Part shown: one piece after another, positions 60,740 through 64,000 of the stretch
How the letters are laid out: each line of letters begins with the position of its first letter
Position numbering within the stretch: position 1 is the stretch's first letter
The notes under the pieces: generated by a model
The model's input: only the letters and a program-made list of their open reading frames with translations
Told to the model about the DNA's origin: nothing
Databases searched by the model: none
Assembly: GCA_037074615.1 (NCBI GenBank)
Contig: CM073542.1
Coordinates: 21,399,568 to 21,463,567, forward strand
DNA length: 64,000 nucleotides
DNA from: Leucaena leucocephala
Taxonomy: Eukaryota; Streptophyta; Magnoliopsida; Fabales; Fabaceae
Direction: 5' to 3'
Made by a program: the position numbers and the translations under genes

Positions 60740-62913
60740 GAACAAATGGAATTTATCCCCCATGTATACCTTTTCCTTTTCTCTTTATTTAACCTTCTTT
60801 TCCATTAGCTTTGCTTTTCTCTCTATTTGAACCCAAACCTTTTTTTTTTCTTCTCTTTCCCATTGACTAAACAGCGAGGACCAACTTTGGGGTGGCCTGA
60901 CGATGACTTTTCCTTCTTATTTACGCGTTTAATTCACAAACCTGTATAAATGTGGGGCCCACCTCCAAACGTTTCACCAAAAGAATCCAAAAGGACCGGT
61001 TAAATCATCTAACAACGGAGGGGTTGTTTCGGATTAACGTTGAGTGAAGCTAATTTTATAACCTGAAGTGGAGATAAAATTTAATTTATTTTTTTTAATT
61101 TTTAATTTGATAGTTATGAGAAATTTTTTTACTTGTTAGATTTTTTAATTTTATTATTTTAGTGCTATCAGTCTCTATAATTTTATTCTATAAATATTAT
61201 TAACCTTAATATTAACAGAATAAAATTAGATGATTTAAAAAGAGAGAGAAAAACATGCCCATATAGAACTAAAAATTGAAAGAAATTAAATGCATCATAA
61301 CAATGATTTTTTCAAGTTAATTGGTGTAATATAATTTATATTTAGATAGAATTTAAAAAAAACTAGCTTGATAATAAATTATTTAGATGATATATTAAAA
61401 AGATAATTTTAAGAGATTTAAAAATGAAAAAAAGAAGAAGCTAAAAGCCAATCAATCTGGAAGATGTTGGGGGCAGCAAAGTGGATTAGAATTTCAGGGT
61501 CTATTATATAATGCTGATATTTTCCATGTGTGAAATTACACTTTGCTCCTAAATATTTTAAGTTTGATAATATTATGATATTATTACTTCCTTAACCTTA
61601 ATTAAGAGGATTAATTGGAGAAGCTAAACTGATATATTAGAGAAGCTAAACCATGACAAGGTAGGTGAGTCCCATGGGGGGTTCTCAGTGGAAATTTCTG
61701 GAGCGAGGATGATCCTGAGTGGGCTCATAAATGACAACTAATTGATGTGAAGGCTTGCAATAAAAGTAATCATAAATTGCCAACTAGAGTTGATAAGTAA
61801 CGTAATATAAATTCGATTTATGTCCAGAGTTTTTTTTAAGTGATTTTATAATTTTTTTTTGCTTTTAAGATTATATTTTCATCTTAGTAAGAAATTGATA
61901 TCAAATTTATTTAAATTTTTTAATATAAAAAAATAGCCATAGAGTATAAAATTAAATAATTAATAATAAAATCTCATAAATAGAGTAAAAAATGACATGT
62001 TTTATGAGAAGTAGGAGAGGGAAAGATTTGGCTCGTCAAATTTAGTTCTTTTTTTTTTTTTAATTTTTCTTTTTCCTCACACCAAAAAGTCAGGACTCTT
62101 GCCCATTTCACTTTCATGGAATTTATGTAGACGGAGAACAACAAATATATGTGGGTGATAATCACAAGGCTCTATACAATAGTTCCAGTCACACTGAGCA
62201 GGGATTTTCATTGGCATTGACTTAGTCAAATCGTGCAAAACACTGGGAAGTATTTTCACCGCATACGCTTGAAAACCTTGTTCAAATAACACCATCAACG
62301 GTTTGTAAAATACTTTAACATCCTTTTCATTTTTTTATTCAAATAACAATATGTTTTTTTTTTAAAAAAAACATATCTTGAAAAGTTCCAACGGTTAATT
62401 CTATTAAGAATATTCTATAAAGATATATTTTGGATTAAAATTTATATTTGAATAAATTTTATTTATTAGTTTGTCCTTTATCATACTAAATCCTAAATTC
62501 TTAATTTTGACAAAAACTTTTTGGAGAACTTAAGAGTTTTATTTTTTTTCCTTAATTCTTATTCTCTTTGCAAATGTAGTTATTTATTTAATGTTTTTAT
62601 CATATTGGGACATAAGTTCAAATAATTTAGTTGATGCATTCATAAAAGAATTAGTTAAAAGTTTGGTCAATTCTCTTAATAAATATATACAGTGTGTTTT
62701 ATAAATGTTCGTATATATGTTTGAAATATATTTTTAGCCATTTAAAATAAATTGAAATAAATATGATGAAAATTAAAATTACAAAATTTTAAAACATAAT
62801 CAAAATTAATAAATTGTAGACCAGATAGAGCCATCAAAAAGGCCTGTTCTCTGGCTCTAGATGTTGAAAATATGAGTAATTTTATAAACTTCAACTAATT
62901 TTAATTAATTTAT
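60740..62913. other. AT-rich intergenic block, third copy
   Basis: 60940-61680 matches 38560-39320; 61780-62913 matches 11400-12541 and 49870-51022. It carries the uninserted version of the 7892-11182 solo-LTR site and a conserved non-coding block at 62080-62335. No gene seen. Confidence 0.68.
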
Positions 62914-63012
62914 GGGAAAATCTCTAAAAAAATTAGAAAATGGAAAACTTCAATTTGAAGCTGTGAAAATTGTAATTAACAAGAGGAACAGGACCCAATT
63001 TCAGAATTTTAC
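62914..63012. mobile_element. Left arm of a Mutator-like element, copy D
   Basis: GGGAAAATCTCTAAAAAA and the next ~100 bp match the left inverted repeat of copies A and C, with TTAATTTAT before it. At 63012/63013 it breaks into unrelated sequence; the interior and right arm are missing. Confidence 0.75.
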
Positions 63013-64000
63013 TTCCTTACCATGTTTTGCGACAAATTCCTCCATGTGAAGGCATAAAGAAGGAAATTAAAGATATATGATGAAAACTAAGAGTTTTGAG
63101 CTCACATGGCATCCCGTACCTTCTGTTATTGAGAAAGTTACGAGTTCTATACTTCAAATGGCTAAAATGGGATGTGTGTAGGTCTCCTCTCCTCCACTAT
63201 AAGAGGAGGGGGTTTTAAATTGTTTAAATTAAGAAAATAAAAAAGAAAATAAAAGATGGCCTACACACCTTTCTCAACCTAAATTATGAATATCCCAAAT
63301 TTCATGTATTTAATTTGTGCAAAATAATATCCCATCTGTCACCATTTATCATGAAATGTGAATAAACTACTTTCCCCAATTTCAAAGCCTTAATCAATTG
63401 AAATAGAATATACATTAGTTAAAATTTAGAATCATATTTTTTTTGATATAATAGAATCATATTTTTAAGTATGAATGAGTTAGAATTGAAGTGTTAAGAG
63501 TAAATTATTAACCGTCGGCATATTTCTACAACAAAGATAAGATTTTCTTTTAAGAAAAACAAGAAATAAGACGAGAGCCTGGAACAAAAAAACTCAAGCA
63601 TTAGGTTAGGTTAGGCTACATGAAGAAAAACAACAGGAGTGAGGCAATCCACTTTGCTTTTCCAAAAGTGGAAGAAAGAGGGGAAATATAACACCCATAT
63701 CTCCTCTCATCTGAGAAGGTTACGAGTTATATACCCTGCATGAAAATAGATCAGGCTAGGCCTTGGTATTAACAGGCTAAACCTGTTAAGTGACAATCTA
63801 GCCTGAGCTTAGCCTATGACCTATTATAAACTATTTTTTTGTCTAAATCTGATCTGTACAAATGTTTGGCCTGACTTGAACCCTATTTAGAAAGCTTGAT
63901 TTTTTTTTAATTATACTAACATGCCACCTAACAGGCCTTCATAACAGACCTTCGTAACAAGCTCTCATAAAAGGCCCCCTAACAGGCTTGTTAAAATAAA
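63013..64000. other. AT-rich DNA, no gene recognised
   Basis: Irregular short repeats of AACAGGCC/AACAGACC type near 63930-63990 may be the edge of another transposable element. A 15-base text, GTTACGAGTT with its context, recurs near 63130 and 63720. Nothing further supported. Confidence 0.4.

Noticed and set aside
63930..63990. Terminal repeats of a hAT or CACTA element
   Set aside because: AACAGGCC-like repeats are irregular, and no partner end or target duplication is visible before the window ends.

Overview
This is nuclear DNA from a eudicot plant. The evidence is a cluster of TIR-NBS-LRR (TNL) immune-receptor genes, a class essentially absent from monocots, with plant-type introns, embedded in plant Ty3/gypsy chromovirus LTR sequences that use an initiator-tRNA-Met primer site. 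Intergenic DNA is very AT-rich. I cannot name the species. All resistance-gene sequences lie on the minus strand and read right to left.

Layout. 1-7571: a plus-strand, internally deleted Ty3/gypsy element (its 5' LTR starts before the window), inserted in the tail of an older related LTR. 7892-11182: a minus-strand solo LTR with a 5-bp target-site duplication (TSD). 11183-17318: a decayed resistance-gene block with a 1150-bp Mutator-like element (12542-13691, perfect 9-bp TSD), a TIR-NBS relic and the 3' end of another TNL. 17766-37037: one TNL pseudogene (TNL-2) broken by two independent LTR insertions. The first is a complete 9656-bp element in the LRR exon (19358-29013). The second is a solo LTR in the NBS exon (29952-35142) that itself carries a nested, opposite-strand solo LTR (30497-33710). 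39535-39918: a TNL 3' scrap. 41306-47460: an intact six-exon TNL gene (TNL-4, predicted 1093 residues). 49741-60735: a second copy of the first decayed block, with another Mutator-like element and a short TIR-NBS gene (TNL-5, predicted 385 residues) whose intron holds a 3.6-kb solo LTR. 61000-64000: a third partial copy of the intergenic block, then AT-rich DNA.

How the parts relate. The window is a tandem and segmental duplication array of one TNL unit (promoter, TIR exon, NBS exon, short linker exon, LRR exon, small exon, C-JID-type exon), and the copies have decayed differently. Because paralogues remain, several insertions have a visible empty site elsewhere in the window, which fixes their boundaries to the base. 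TNL-4 is the only copy that looks able to encode a full receptor. TNL-5 keeps an open TIR plus partial NB-ARC frame.

Most unusual signal. The LTRs of 3.2-3.6 kb share three features that ordinary LTR annotation does not explain. A tRNA-like A-box/B-box pair lies about 65-110 bp inside the LTR start in all seven copies where that region is visible, with a constant 32-34 nt between boxes. An array of units of about 49 bp, each able to form a short hairpin, keeps its stems in two subfamilies although the stem bases differ. A consensus 5' splice site sits in a conserved 20-bp context. Splice sites, domain names and coordinates are read by eye; no alignment or database search was run.
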